A stretch of DNA of 64,000 bases from Nitrospira_E sp052156535 (lineage in GTDB: Bacteria; Nitrospirota; Nitrospiria; Nitrospirales; UBA8639): contig NZ_JBQKUP010000039.1 in the NCBI RefSeq assembly GCF_052156535.1, forward strand, positions 124,001-188,000, read 5' to 3'. This document shows, piece after piece, positions 41,876-51,281 of this stretch. A program made the translations under genes and the position numbers. The notes below the pieces were generated by a model. The model saw only the letters and a program-made list of their open reading frames with translations, made no database searches and was not told where the DNA came from. How positions within the stretch are numbered: position 1 is the stretch's first letter; every line of letters begins with the position of its first letter.

Positions 41876-43597
41876 TTATCCATTGAGGCTTTGCTTGGCG
41901 GTCCGCTGGATGAATTGGCCAATTTGAAGACCAATGGAGGCAAACATGGCCAACAATTCTTCGTCGGGCTTTTGAATATCTCTGTGGAAAAATTCGATGA
42001 CGCCAACAATTTCGGTCCCCGATTTCATGGGGAAGGCGAATCCGGAATGGAGCCCTTCTCGTGCGGCGGCAGCCGCACGCGGGAAATTCGGGTCGGATAC
42101 CACATCGGTGATCCATGACGGTTTGCCGCTTTTCCAAACCCGACCGGGTAATCCCACTCCTCGTGCAAAGGTTATCGATTGAGATTCCTGCCGAAAGGCA
42201 TCCAGGTTTAAGTGAGGGGAATGCCAGACATTGAGACAACGCAAGACCTGTTGTGAGGAGTCCAGTGTCCAAATTGCTCCGAGATCCCATCCTAAATTGT
42301 CACCAATGGCTTCCAGGATAAGGGAAGCCGCCTGAGTCAATCCAGCAGATTCCGCGAGAACATTGGTTAAACTGTGATGCGTGGCCAGTCGACGTTCCTT
42401 ATGCTCCCGTTCGATATACTGGCCAATTTGAAAACCGATATTCGAAAGCCGTTGAAGCAACATATCATCCGGTTCCTCGGGGAATGGGGAGAAAAATTCG
42501 AGAACCGCTCTCGTATTCTCAGCCAGGCAAATGGGAATAGCGAATCCGGCGTGAAGTCCCATTTCCAGGGCAACCTGGCTTCTAGGATCTTTTGGGTAGT
42601 CGGCAAGGTCCTTGATCCAGAGAGGACTTCGAGTGGCCCACACCTGCCCTGCTAGTCCTACAGCAGGCGTGAGCGCCCAACCGGAATGTGCTGATGACAT
42701 GGCTTGAGCTTGAGGAGAGTCCGAGGGCCAAATGAGGGCCGCTCCCAGGGCCTGTCGCTGATAGTCCATTCGCCAGAGGATGCCCACCTTCCATTCCAGC
42801 GTGTGGCAAATGGCTTTGAGGATTTGAGGATATGTTTCTGAAATGCTAGACGCGGTGGTCAGGATATCTGCGATGACATCATGCAAGGCCAGGCGTCGCT
42901 CTGCACGCTTACGATCAGTAATGTCAATGCCAAACCCTATGAGCCCCGGTTGGTCGCCTTCCAATTTGCACAGACAATTTAAAAACCACCAGGGCTTCCC
43001 CTGCAAAATGCCATTGCTCTCGTAAAACACTGAATTGGAAAGCGTTCCTTCCTTGATCTGGGTTTTTATCTGATCGGGTGGTTCCAGGGGAATACGGCCG
43101 ATGGCGGTCAGTTCTTTTAGGCCGAAACGAGCCAGGCCGCGACCGAAGGAATCATGCATGACCCCTTCCTGATCGATTCGAAATGCCACGGCCGGCATAT
43201 TCGACAATATGCCAGTCAGCATGGAACTCTGGTCACGAGTCGCCTCGTCAGCCTCTCTCACCTGCATGGCTAACAGGGCGGTCGACCAAATGGCAAATAA
43301 GGCAATCGACCGATTTGTCATGCCAATCCATGGTTCTGCACCAGACGGTGAAAAATAAAACCCGATTATTGTTAAAAAAGTACAGAGTCCTGCTAGACGC
43401 AACGGATCATTTTTATCCGGAGACCGGAGGGCAATCAGGACGCTAGCGACATAAGGGACCGCTTCGGCGACTCCCATAGGAAGGAAGAGGTCCACCACGA
43501 AGACCACTGTGGCTACAAGCAGGGCTAGAGCTAAGACCTGACCCCTATTTTTTTGAGGGCGTTCAACCGAGTTTTGAAGGGACAGCGGACTTGGCAT
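41876..43597 (-). CDS. Membrane PAS-GAF-GAF sensor without output domain
   Basis: 573 residues. Four N-terminal helices (~20-110: LALALLVATVVFVVDLFLPM, ALFAIWSTALLAMQV), a PAS domain (~125-230: VAFRIDQEGVMHDSFG, GFGIDITDRKRAERRL), then two tandem GAF domains (~245-400, 410-570) that are clearly duplicates: LGWKVGILWRMD-like and DLGAIWTLD, PAVGLAGQVWATRSPLWIKD versus GVGLPGRVWKSGKPSWITD, LHAGFAIPI versus LHSGFAFPM. It ends right after the second GAF, with no kinase, GGDEF or HD domain, so it probably signals through a partner. Ligand unknown. Confidence 0.85.
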   Translation of the reverse strand: MPSPLSLQNSVERPQKNRGQVLALALLVATVVFVVDLFLPMGVAEAVPYVASVLIALRSPDKNDPLRLAGLCTFLTIIGFYFSPSGAEPWIGMTNRSIALFAIWSTALLAMQVREADEATRDQSSMLTGILSNMPAVAFRIDQEGVMHDSFGRGLARFGLKELTAIGRIPLEPPDQIKTQIKEGTLSNSVFYESNGILQGKPWWFLNCLCKLEGDQPGLIGFGIDITDRKRAERRLALHDVIADILTTASSISETYPQILKAICHTLEWKVGILWRMDYQRQALGAALIWPSDSPQAQAMSSAHSGWALTPAVGLAGQVWATRSPLWIKDLADYPKDPRSQVALEMGLHAGFAIPICLAENTRAVLEFFSPFPEEPDDMLLQRLSNIGFQIGQYIEREHKERRLATHHSLTNVLAESAGLTQAASLILEAIGDNLGWDLGAIWTLDSSQQVLRCLNVWHSPHLNLDAFRQESQSITFARGVGLPGRVWKSGKPSWITDVVSDPNFPRAAAAAREGLHSGFAFPMKSGTEIVGVIEFFHRDIQKPDEELLAMFASIGLQIGQFIQRTAKQSLNG

Positions 43598-43721
43598 GGG
43601 ATCTTATGGGAATACATGAAAAGAGGGATACGACACAAATATTCCCCCAGCATTCAGTGACAAAACTTCGGGAACACGATACGAAAAGCACACCAGTGAG
43701 TGCAAGAGGAGTCAGCGGAAA

Positions 43722-44261
43722 ATGGTGGCCTATGATCCCAGCCGAGAGCGCATACTTTTGGACGAAGGCATGTTGTGGGCTGAAGAGAGTCTGTATGGGG
43801 ACGGGCAAAGACTGGAAGAGCCTCCGAGGGCTCGACGGCATTTTTCCTCTTATGCGAAGATGACAAACGGAGGTATGATAGGCCCTACGCGTATGAGTTC
43901 CACATCTCCTCACGTCCATATCTTTCATGTTGCCGGGTTGGATGACCGTGACCGTGGGTTTAATCGGCAAATCCATGTCATTCCCCGTGAGGGAGGATTC
44001 CAGGCCAGGCTCCGCTATGAATCGCTTCAGATAGATATCGATCCCGTTCCTACGGAAGACCAGGTCCTACAAGCTCTCATTGCTATGTTGCATGAGAGGG
44101 GCTATCGTCAATTACGAACCCAACGCATCTTTATTGGTGAGCAGTATCTTGGGAATCAGGAGTTGTGGGTGGAGTATCCTGATCCCGAGCCTCCCCTTGA
44201 AGCGAAGAGTACATGGGTGGCCTGGATCCGTCAGATCGTTGGGCAGCCCTTTCGCTCATAG
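43722..44261 (+). CDS. Hypothetical soluble protein
   Basis: Up to 179 residues. The C-terminal ~110 look folded (VHIFHVAGLDDRDRGFNRQI, RYESLQIDIDPVPTEDQVLQ, LIAMLHERGYRQLRTQRIF, LGNQELWVEYPDPEP). The N-terminal ~45 residues are less convincing and the start may be one of the ATGs at 43860 to 43900; none has a well-spaced ribosome binding site. No family recognised. Divergent from the PAS-GAF sensor. Confidence 0.55.
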   Translation: MVAYDPSRERILLDEGMLWAEESLYGDGQRLEEPPRARRHFSSYAKMTNGGMIGPTRMSSTSPHVHIFHVAGLDDRDRGFNRQIHVIPREGGFQARLRYESLQIDIDPVPTEDQVLQALIAMLHERGYRQLRTQRIFIGEQYLGNQELWVEYPDPEPPLEAKSTWVAWIRQIVGQPFRS

Positions 44262-44330
44262 GTCTCCACCTAACACAAGACAAAAGGTGTGTTCGTGAGA
44301 ATGGTCTTTCGAGGCGTTCCTTTGCAGGGA

Positions 44331-45710
44331 TTATGTGGATCCGGCCAGAGTGCGCAGACCTCCGACACCGGATTCTGTGGAAGAAGCAGAGGGAAAGTAG
44401 CTGATGATTCGACGAGGATTGAGGCATTCCCTGATTTTGGCAGAAAGGTCAGCGGGTCGAATGGCACTGACAATAGAGAGCGACTCATCCTCTTCAGACA
44501 GGTTCAAAATAATCGGTTCATCCGAAGAGGTGTGTTCATCATACACGAGGATGACCGGCCTGAGCCGGTTCGCGAGATTCACGCTGGTAACGATTCCAAT
44601 CTTCTGATTACTCAAGTTAACCAATGAGCCTGGAGGGTAGACACCCAACTGACTGATTAACGAAACGACCACATCATGCCATAGTGTGTGCCGGCATTTG
44701 ACGTATAAATAGGATAGGGCCTCTGAGGGAATGAGAGATTTGGCTGGATCCGGGTGATGGCACAATTCATCATACTCATCCACCACCATGACGATTTTGG
44801 CGAACCTACTGATTTGATCGTCTTTTTTCCCTGTTGGGAATCCTGATCCGTTCAGGCGTTCATGGTGCTGGCGAATCACGTCAATCGCTTCATAGGGGAA
44901 ATTAGGCAATTTCTCGGCTAGCTCCACACCGTATTTCGGATGCGTACTCAAAAAGTTTTTCCGTTCGGAAGCAGACATCAACCCTTTTCGTAATAAGTGC
45001 TCTGCCGGAAACTTGAGTTCACCAATGTCATGAAACAGAGCTCCGAGAGCCAGTTTTTCAGCGTCTTCCCGCGATAATCCTAAATCCTGCCCGACCATGA
45101 GGGATAATGAACAGACATTGAGCGCATGCAGGAAAAATTCCTCATTTGGTTCGTTGGAACCGATAAGGTTGAGCAGTGCTCTCGAGTTGTCAGCGATATC
45201 GAGAATCTCATAAAGCTCTCCGACAATTTTCTGGGCCGTCCGGAGTCCTCGAGGGCGGCCAGTGATCACGTCCTGCATGACCTGTTTGGCTTCTTGCACC
45301 ACCTCCTGAAATTGACCACCAACTGCTTGCAAATGTTCCTGGTAGACCTGGAAGGCTTGGTGTTGCGCGATTTTTCGTTGTATAGGATCTTCCGGAGTTG
45401 CTTCCTCCTCTGAGGAATCGTGTGGGGTGATGGTCTCAGATTCGTTTGAAAGTTCTTTGTCCGGTTCTACTGTACTTTGAACACCCTTCCGGTCAAACGC
45501 CTTGATGTGGTCTGAATGAATCCTTTCGGGCTCTGAACGATCTGGATCGAAATACAGCTTGACCTTCGTGAGTCCACGAAGTGTTTCGAGGTCTTTCACC
45601 GATTCGATTTTGAATGAATTGGTTGGGAACGGATGACTGAACCAGGATCCCTCAATCTTGATGTACAATCCCAGTCGCAGAGCGGTTGCATGAAGTCGAA
45701 CGAAGGACAT
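44331..45710 (-). CDS. HD-GYP domain protein with DUF3391-like N-terminus
   Basis: 459 residues, soluble. The N-terminal ~90 (VRLHATALRLGLYIKIEGSW, FKIESVKDLETLRGLTKVKL) resembles the DUF3391 domain often in front of HD-GYP, then an acidic linker, then the HD-GYP domain: LGALFHDIGELKFPAEHLL, HPKYGVELAEKLPNF, IRQHHERLNGSGFPTGKKDD, VMVVDEYDELC. The HD pair is intact; GYP reads GFP. HD-GYP enzymes cleave c-di-GMP. A ~95-residue C-terminal extension (LVNLSNQKIGIVTSVNLANR, LRPVILVYDEHTSSDEP) is seen in some family members. Confidence 0.85.
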   Translation of the reverse strand: MSFVRLHATALRLGLYIKIEGSWFSHPFPTNSFKIESVKDLETLRGLTKVKLYFDPDRSEPERIHSDHIKAFDRKGVQSTVEPDKELSNESETITPHDSSEEEATPEDPIQRKIAQHQAFQVYQEHLQAVGGQFQEVVQEAKQVMQDVITGRPRGLRTAQKIVGELYEILDIADNSRALLNLIGSNEPNEEFFLHALNVCSLSLMVGQDLGLSREDAEKLALGALFHDIGELKFPAEHLLRKGLMSASERKNFLSTHPKYGVELAEKLPNFPYEAIDVIRQHHERLNGSGFPTGKKDDQISRFAKIVMVVDEYDELCHHPDPAKSLIPSEALSYLYVKCRHTLWHDVVVSLISQLGVYPPGSLVNLSNQKIGIVTSVNLANRLRPVILVYDEHTSSDEPIILNLSEEDESLSIVSAIRPADLSAKIRECLNPRRIISYFPSASSTESGVGGLRTLAGST

Positions 45711-46224
45711 GTTAACTCACGATTTCAGTCATAAGTCATGATCGGGTTTGTCTGACAATTGAGACCTGGGGTTGTATGTGGTCATGGGGCAAAGAATACG
45801 CAGATTATCTGCCCCGTTGTGGGCTGTTTTTCTACAACAGTGTTGCTACTGACTTTGTCGGAAGGAAGGAATGTAAAATTAAGGGGAGGTCCGGGAAAAA
45901 AGTAACAAAGAAATGCGGATGGAGTGCCATGGACTATGAGGGAAGTTGAGACAGGTCATTTATCCCGCGATATCCCAAGGGGTCATTACATCCACGCACC
46001 AATCAGACTCGTGGGGAATTCGCCTGGAGCCAAAGGATTTTGGGAAGAGGGCCAAATCCTCTTGACCACACGGGTCTATTTAAATACGCAATGAAGGGAA
46101 CACTCTTCGAAGGTCAAATGGGGATGAGAAAATCAAGCATACTGACAAAAAAGGAGCAAGTGGGTGAATGAGGGGGAGAGGAACGAAACGGATGTATTGA
46201 GCCCAAAGGGTGGGAGCGAGTTGC
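45711..46224. other. Intergenic region, nothing supported
   Basis: 514 bp between two minus-strand HD-GYP genes. No ORF with a convincing start, no strong terminator seen. Confidence 0.45.
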
Positions 46225-47328
46225 TTAGGCGTGGTTGTGGGTTTTCAGCAGGTCGAATTTGGGAATCTCCATATCCGTGTGGGTTCGCTGAATGTCGGTG
46301 ATCACAGGCATGAGTTCATAAAACAGGTCTACCAGATGGGGATCGAACTGTTTACCTATTAGGGGATGAATCTCCTTGAGCGTTTTCTCCAGGGGCCAGG
46401 GATCTTTGTAGCATCGTTTGGATGAGAGCGCATCAAAAACATCGGCGATGGCGCAAATTCTGCCGACTATCGGAATATCTTCCCCGGCAATGCGATTCGG
46501 ATAGCCGGAGCCATCCCATTTTTCGTGGTGGGTGAGTGCAATCACCTCACCCATTTGTAGGATGGGTGATTGGCTGCTGGAGAGGAGTTTGGCCCCGATG
46601 ACGGTATGCTGTTTCATGGTTTCAAATTCTTCGTGATCCAATTTTCCGGGTTTCAAGAGGATCCGGTCCGGAATCCCCAATTTCCCGACGTCGTGCATGG
46701 GGGTCGCGTGAAAGAGGACATCACACTCGTCTTCAGACATGCCGGCGGCACGTCCCAAAGCCACGGCAAAGTGAGCCATGCGGATGATATGCGCGCCGGT
46801 TTCATTGTCTCGATGTTCGGCTGCACGGGCAAGGCGGTGGACTACTTCCAGTTGAGTGTCCTTGAGCTCTTTGGTACGGATCCGGACGGTTTCTTCCAAT
46901 ATGTCATTTTGTTGGGACACCGTTTTATTGAGTAGGCTGGCTTCCAGTAAATTACGAATTCGCATTAACACTTCCACCCTATCGAATGGTTTAGGCAGGA
47001 AGTCTTTGGCCCCTGATTCTAATGCTCGGAGGCGGGTTTCCCGGTCCTCTTCTGACGTCAGGACCAGAATGGGGAGAAACCCGTGCTTGTGAATGATTTG
47101 GAGTTGTCCCATTACCTGAAACCCATTAAGTTCAGGCATGCGGATATCAAGGCAAATTAGATCTGGATCGAGTTCTTTAAACAGAGGTATCACTTGAGTG
47201 GGATCTTGGGTGGAATGGACTTGAGTGTACCCGCCATTTTTTAGAATGCTCTCCAAGAACATGATGTTGGTCATTTGATCATCCACGATGAGAATCGTGG
47301 CATTTTGGCATTGCTGTAGGGAAATCAT
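46225..47328 (-). CDS. Response regulator with HD-GYP output (RpfG-like)
   Basis: 367 residues: receiver (ILIVDDQMTN, phospho-acceptor Asp in LICLDIRMPELNGF, VLTSEED, DFLPKPFD), a coiled linker (~130-155), then HD-GYP with TGAHIIRMAHFAVALG, HATPMHDVGKLGIPDRILLK, HHEKWDGSGYPNRIAGEDIP and AIADVFDALSSKRCYKDPW. All catalytic motifs are present, so c-di-GMP hydrolysis under control of phosphorylation is expected. The hybrid kinase at 47610-50873, 281 bp away on the same strand, is a possible phosphodonor. Confidence 0.92.
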   Translation of the reverse strand: MISLQQCQNATILIVDDQMTNIMFLESILKNGGYTQVHSTQDPTQVIPLFKELDPDLICLDIRMPELNGFQVMGQLQIIHKHGFLPILVLTSEEDRETRLRALESGAKDFLPKPFDRVEVLMRIRNLLEASLLNKTVSQQNDILEETVRIRTKELKDTQLEVVHRLARAAEHRDNETGAHIIRMAHFAVALGRAAGMSEDECDVLFHATPMHDVGKLGIPDRILLKPGKLDHEEFETMKQHTVIGAKLLSSSQSPILQMGEVIALTHHEKWDGSGYPNRIAGEDIPIVGRICAIADVFDALSSKRCYKDPWPLEKTLKEIHPLIGKQFDPHLVDLFYELMPVITDIQRTHTDMEIPKFDLLKTHNHA

Positions 47329-47609
47329 TGTAGTCCGTATGACATCAAAAGGATCAACGTCATCATCCAGAATGAGTCCTGGTTAACCGGCCACCAACAT
47401 GGAGATCGGTCAGACGTTTCATCGATTTCTATGTGATTCTTCTCTCCTGGGAATGGTATCGGACATTTATTTTTGTCGGTCAATCCCAATGAAACTTGAT
47501 GTAACGGTCTACTTGATATCGAAAGAAGTGAGGAGCAGGAAAGAATGGTTCTGGTGGAAAAGTCTTTCAGGAAAAGTGGCGGGGAGCATACAGGTGAGAT
47601 TTTCCTATA

Positions 47610-50600
47610 TCAATGTGTCCCTTCTTTCGATCTATCAAAAATATCCTCAAGTTCCTTCCGGGTTTGTTGAAAAACGTCTTGAATTTGGGGTTCCCAGCCT
47701 GACAGGGCGGCTGGCTCTCCGGCCTTACAGGTGGCTTCAATTTCACCCGCTAATTGTGCTAATGAGTCGGCACCCATGTTTCGGGAAATCCCCTTAAGGC
47801 CGTGAGCAGCCTCATTCAATTGGGTGAGGTTTTGTGTGTCCAACGCGTGCTCGATGAGGGTGACGCACTGGAGGGCGTCCTCGACGAATTTCTGAATCAT
47901 GGACTCCAGAAACGCCCGGCCTCCAATTTCTTCGAGTTCCTTTAAGGTTTTGGTGTTGACTGCAGGCTGTCCGGAGGGAGGTGAATGGGGCAGGAGGTAT
48001 GGGCCTTCTTCCTGAGTGGGAATCGTGAAATTCTGCTGAGGCAGCCATTTTGTCAATACGCGGATCAGCTCTTCGGGACGAATAGGCTTGCTCAGGTAAT
48101 CGTCCATTCCCGCTTCCAAGCATCTGAGCCGGTCCCCCTGCATGGCATTGGCGGTGAGGGCAATGATGGGCATGTGTTTGGAAATGGGCAGAGAGGTGTC
48201 AGAGGTCAGAAGAAAGGTTTGAGAGTGTATGGGCTCTTTGCCACCTAACTCTTTATGGGTTCCTTCTTTCGTTTCCTGCCCACGAATCGCGCGTGTGGCC
48301 TCATATCCATCCATTTCGGGCATATGACAATCCATCAGAATGGCATCATAGGTAATCCGGGACAGGGCTTCGAGGGCCTCTCGGCCATTCGCCACCACAT
48401 CGGCACGGTGCCCGAGGCGTTCCACCATCATAACCGCTAATTGCTGATTGACGTGATGATCGTCGGCCACCAGAATACGCGCCCGCTTTGGCCGGGGCCA
48501 TTCCTGCAGCTGGTGGGATGTGATCAACGGGGGCGAGAGGGCGTTGGGGCCCATGGGCTCATAGCCCATGACTGTTTCCAGGCAGACTTGTAACTGGTTT
48601 TTTCGAATGGGCTTGGTCATATAGCCGACAAACCCGGCCTCTTGCGCGGCCTTGTGATCGCCCCGCGTCCCCAAGGAGGTGAGTAGCACGAGGCGCACGG
48701 CCGCGATGTTCAGGTCAGCTTTAATGGTGCGAGCTAACTGCAGTCCATCCATATCAGGCATTTCCATATCAATGATGGCGAGGTCCACGGGCTTGCCGTG
48801 GTGAGCCGCCTGGCGGAGAAGAGCCAGAGCATCCGTGGGAGTGGCGGCCAGAAAGCCGGTCATACAAAAGTCTCGAAAGTATTGCGCCAATAATTGACGA
48901 TTCGTGGGGTGATCGTCGACTCCGCAGACGGTGGCGCCCACCAGGCAAGTGTTGCCGGGTGTATGGGACCGTGCGGGGACAGGTTGTTTAGTCAAACACG
49001 CGGTAAACCAAAAGGTGCTGCCCTGCCCCAGTCTGCTCTCCACCCCCAGGGTTCCGCCCATCTGCTCTACGAGTTGTTTGGAGATGGCCAGGCCCAGGCC
49101 GGTGCCACCAAACTGGCGGGTAGTCGAACTATCGGCCTGCGAAAAGGGTTGAAAGAGTTTAGCGTGGGCCTCAGGGGCAATGCCGATGCCGGTATCGAGA
49201 ACCTCCACCCGAATAGTGACGGTGTCGGAAGTGTCATCGAGGTCCTGAATTTGGACGACGACCTCACCGCGGGCCGTAAATTTGATGGCATTGCCCACTA
49301 AATTCATGAGAATTTGCCGCAGGCGCCCGGGGTCGCCTTGCAGAGCGGTCGGCACTGTGCTGGAAATCAGCCCCACGAGTTCTAATTGTTTTGTGCCGGC
49401 TGGCTCGGCCAGCAAGTCGAGCGTGTCCTCCAGGGTGGTGCGCAGATCGAAATCAATGATCTCGAACTCTAGCTTGCCGGCCTCGATTTTGGAGAAATCG
49501 AGGATATCGTTAATGAGGGTTAACAGGGTTTCGCCGGAGGACCGCACGGTGTTGGCCAGTTGGCGTTGCTGCGAGGTCAGATCGGTTTCGAGTAAGAGGC
49601 CCGTCATCCCGATCACCCCGTTCATGGGGGTGCGAATTTCATGGCTCATGGTGGCTAAAAATTGGGATTTGGCTTGTACTGCGGCCTCAGCCTGGGTTTT
49701 CGAGGTCTCTAGCAGCGTCAATTGTTTGTGAATCCACCTGGAAATAATCCATGCCGTGGATAAAAATCCGGCTACACATATCAGACTGAGGGTCAACATG
49801 AACCTCCAGCTTTGCGCAAAGGAGTTTTCGAATTTGTTTGTCACTTCTTGGGTTTGTTGGGACGCCAGTTTGGCGAATGACACTTGAGCTTCACCAATCT
49901 GTTCTTTTATGTCCTCCAAGCGTACATAGAATTCCGCACGTTCCGACTCCAGACGAAGAGAATTTTTTTTAAAACGATACAGACCTCCAGAGCCTAGCCC
50001 TATGGTTTGATGAGTCCTGTCTATCGTATATCCTTGACCAAAGAAGATTGACCCTAAATCCTGAAGAATCTTTTGAACGGTGTCGTTTGGAATGGGCGGG
50101 TCCCCCACTAGCATATTCATTCCCAGCGAGAGTCGAATCAAATTTTGTTGCAATTGGGAATCTTTTAAATCGACGAGCCGATCGGGATTGCGTTCGCCAT
50201 AAAGAGTTTCCATTAAAACGGACAGATTCCCCAATTCTGTCTGAATAATCGAAACACCTAGGGCGGCATTGCGAATCTGATGTGCGAGCAAGTCCTCGGA
50301 GAATACCAACCCTTCCGAAGGAGGGGCCTGTTTCCCTTTGCGATAGGCCATGGTTTGATCCAGGCGTGTCTTTTCTTCCCAGGATTGAATTTGGTTCTTC
50401 AAGTTTTTTAACCGTTCCCTGGCCGTTTTTATGGTTTGCTGTGATTGCAGGTCTTTCAAGATTGGCCGGGAATGTTGGACCCACTTTCGCACCTCTACGC
50501 CGAGGGCTTGCAGATGCTGACCAGTCTTTAGCATTTGACTCAAAATGTCGTGGGTGTCTCCGGTGGGGTACTGGTCTATTCGCTCATTTAACGTTTTTTC

Positions 50601-50873
50601 GTAGGATTGAAATGGATCGGGGTTGAGTGTGTTCGCAAGAGGATTTTCCAGGGTGTTTTCTATTTGTTTCACTGCCTGCACGCCGAGATGATTCAGCGCA
50701 TTACCCATTTCCCTCTGTAACGCTCCTGCTTCCATCGCAATTATTTTGTTGGTTTGTACCTCAAAGAGCGTATATCTCGTCAGGCCCAGGGTGACAACAC
50801 CAAGGAGCACACCAAGGAATACGAGAAACCACACGAACCAAATGACGCGATGTCCGGTCGGAGCGAATGTCAT
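47610..50873 (-). CDS. Hybrid sensor histidine kinase with two receivers and HPt domain
   Basis: 1087 residues. TM1 about 11-33, a ~330-residue mostly helical extracytoplasmic region, TM2 about 358-380, HisKA (FLATMSHEIRTPMNGVIGM, His near 410), HATPase (NLVGNAIKFTARGE, DTGIGI, GTGLGLAIS), receiver 1 (LAIIDMEMPDMDGLQL, LLTSLGTRG, GYMTKPI), receiver 2 (RILVADDHHVNQQL, AILMDCHMPEMDGYEA, ALTANAM, DYLSKPI) and C-terminal HPt (AAHGLKGISRNMGA). It forms an internal phosphorelay that could feed a separate regulator, for example the RpfG-like protein. The signal is unknown. It is separated from the pilus genes by a terminator. Confidence 0.94.
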   Translation of the reverse strand: MTFAPTGHRVIWFVWFLVFLGVLLGVVTLGLTRYTLFEVQTNKIIAMEAGALQREMGNALNHLGVQAVKQIENTLENPLANTLNPDPFQSYEKTLNERIDQYPTGDTHDILSQMLKTGQHLQALGVEVRKWVQHSRPILKDLQSQQTIKTARERLKNLKNQIQSWEEKTRLDQTMAYRKGKQAPPSEGLVFSEDLLAHQIRNAALGVSIIQTELGNLSVLMETLYGERNPDRLVDLKDSQLQQNLIRLSLGMNMLVGDPPIPNDTVQKILQDLGSIFFGQGYTIDRTHQTIGLGSGGLYRFKKNSLRLESERAEFYVRLEDIKEQIGEAQVSFAKLASQQTQEVTNKFENSFAQSWRFMLTLSLICVAGFLSTAWIISRWIHKQLTLLETSKTQAEAAVQAKSQFLATMSHEIRTPMNGVIGMTGLLLETDLTSQQRQLANTVRSSGETLLTLINDILDFSKIEAGKLEFEIIDFDLRTTLEDTLDLLAEPAGTKQLELVGLISSTVPTALQGDPGRLRQILMNLVGNAIKFTARGEVVVQIQDLDDTSDTVTIRVEVLDTGIGIAPEAHAKLFQPFSQADSSTTRQFGGTGLGLAISKQLVEQMGGTLGVESRLGQGSTFWFTACLTKQPVPARSHTPGNTCLVGATVCGVDDHPTNRQLLAQYFRDFCMTGFLAATPTDALALLRQAAHHGKPVDLAIIDMEMPDMDGLQLARTIKADLNIAAVRLVLLTSLGTRGDHKAAQEAGFVGYMTKPIRKNQLQVCLETVMGYEPMGPNALSPPLITSHQLQEWPRPKRARILVADDHHVNQQLAVMMVERLGHRADVVANGREALEALSRITYDAILMDCHMPEMDGYEATRAIRGQETKEGTHKELGGKEPIHSQTFLLTSDTSLPISKHMPIIALTANAMQGDRLRCLEAGMDDYLSKPIRPEELIRVLTKWLPQQNFTIPTQEEGPYLLPHSPPSGQPAVNTKTLKELEEIGGRAFLESMIQKFVEDALQCVTLIEHALDTQNLTQLNEAAHGLKGISRNMGADSLAQLAGEIEATCKAGEPAALSGWEPQIQDVFQQTRKELEDIFDRSKEGTH

Positions 50874-50915
50874 GGGATTAATGGGCCTTCACGAGTTGGG
50901 GTAAGTCTTTCAAAT

Positions 50916-50939
50916 AAAAGGAGACTACCGTCCCCTTTT
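50916..50939 (-). terminator. Rho-independent terminator ending the pilus operon
   Basis: On the minus strand AAAAGGGGAC, loop GGTA, GTCTCCTTTT, followed by ATTTG: ten pairs including one G-T. It can work in both directions, since the complement also has a T-run. It lies between the last gene of the pilus cluster and the hybrid kinase. Confidence 0.75.
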
Positions 50940-51011
50940 TCAATTAGATCGCTCAGACCTGCAGACTGCCCTGGTAATGGGAGGAGTTCAACTGAAGAGG
51001 ATGTTTCATCC

Positions 51012-51206
51012 TCAAGCGAAGGTTCCTAATTTTTCCAGGGCGGATGCAGCCAAGACTCGTGTGGTAATCGGTCTGCATTCTTCCGGACCAAATCCCGAAG
51101 CAAAGGGAATTTTTCCCACCGACGAAACCTTCAAAGGGAAGGCGACTAGTCCTGCGTCCTGAGCGAGCCGAATGAACTTTGAGCATGGTGCATCGCCGCC
51201 AACCAT
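51012..51206 (-). CDS. Small hypothetical protein at the end of the pilus operon
   Basis: 64 residues from ATG 51206, with AAAGGAG five bases upstream. The sequence (MVGGDAPCSKFIRLAQDAGL ... GFGPEECRPITTRVLAASAL) looks like a real protein. Strikingly, the frame is also open and protein-like upstream (PTESLASEDALAIKFPAGSR) back to the TAA that ends the MshN-like gene, in the same frame. It may therefore be the start of a longer gene, or a former C-terminal extension cut off by the TAA. A 7-bp palindrome GAGGATG/CATCCTC follows. No family recognised. Confidence 0.5.
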   Translation of the reverse strand: MVGGDAPCSKFIRLAQDAGLVAFPLKVSSVGKIPFASGFGPEECRPITTRVLAASALEKLGTFA

Positions 51207-51281
51207 AATGACTCCTTTAGGCCGTGAACCGGCCGGAAATTTGATGGCGAGGGCGTCTTCAGACGCCAGCGATTCCGTTGG

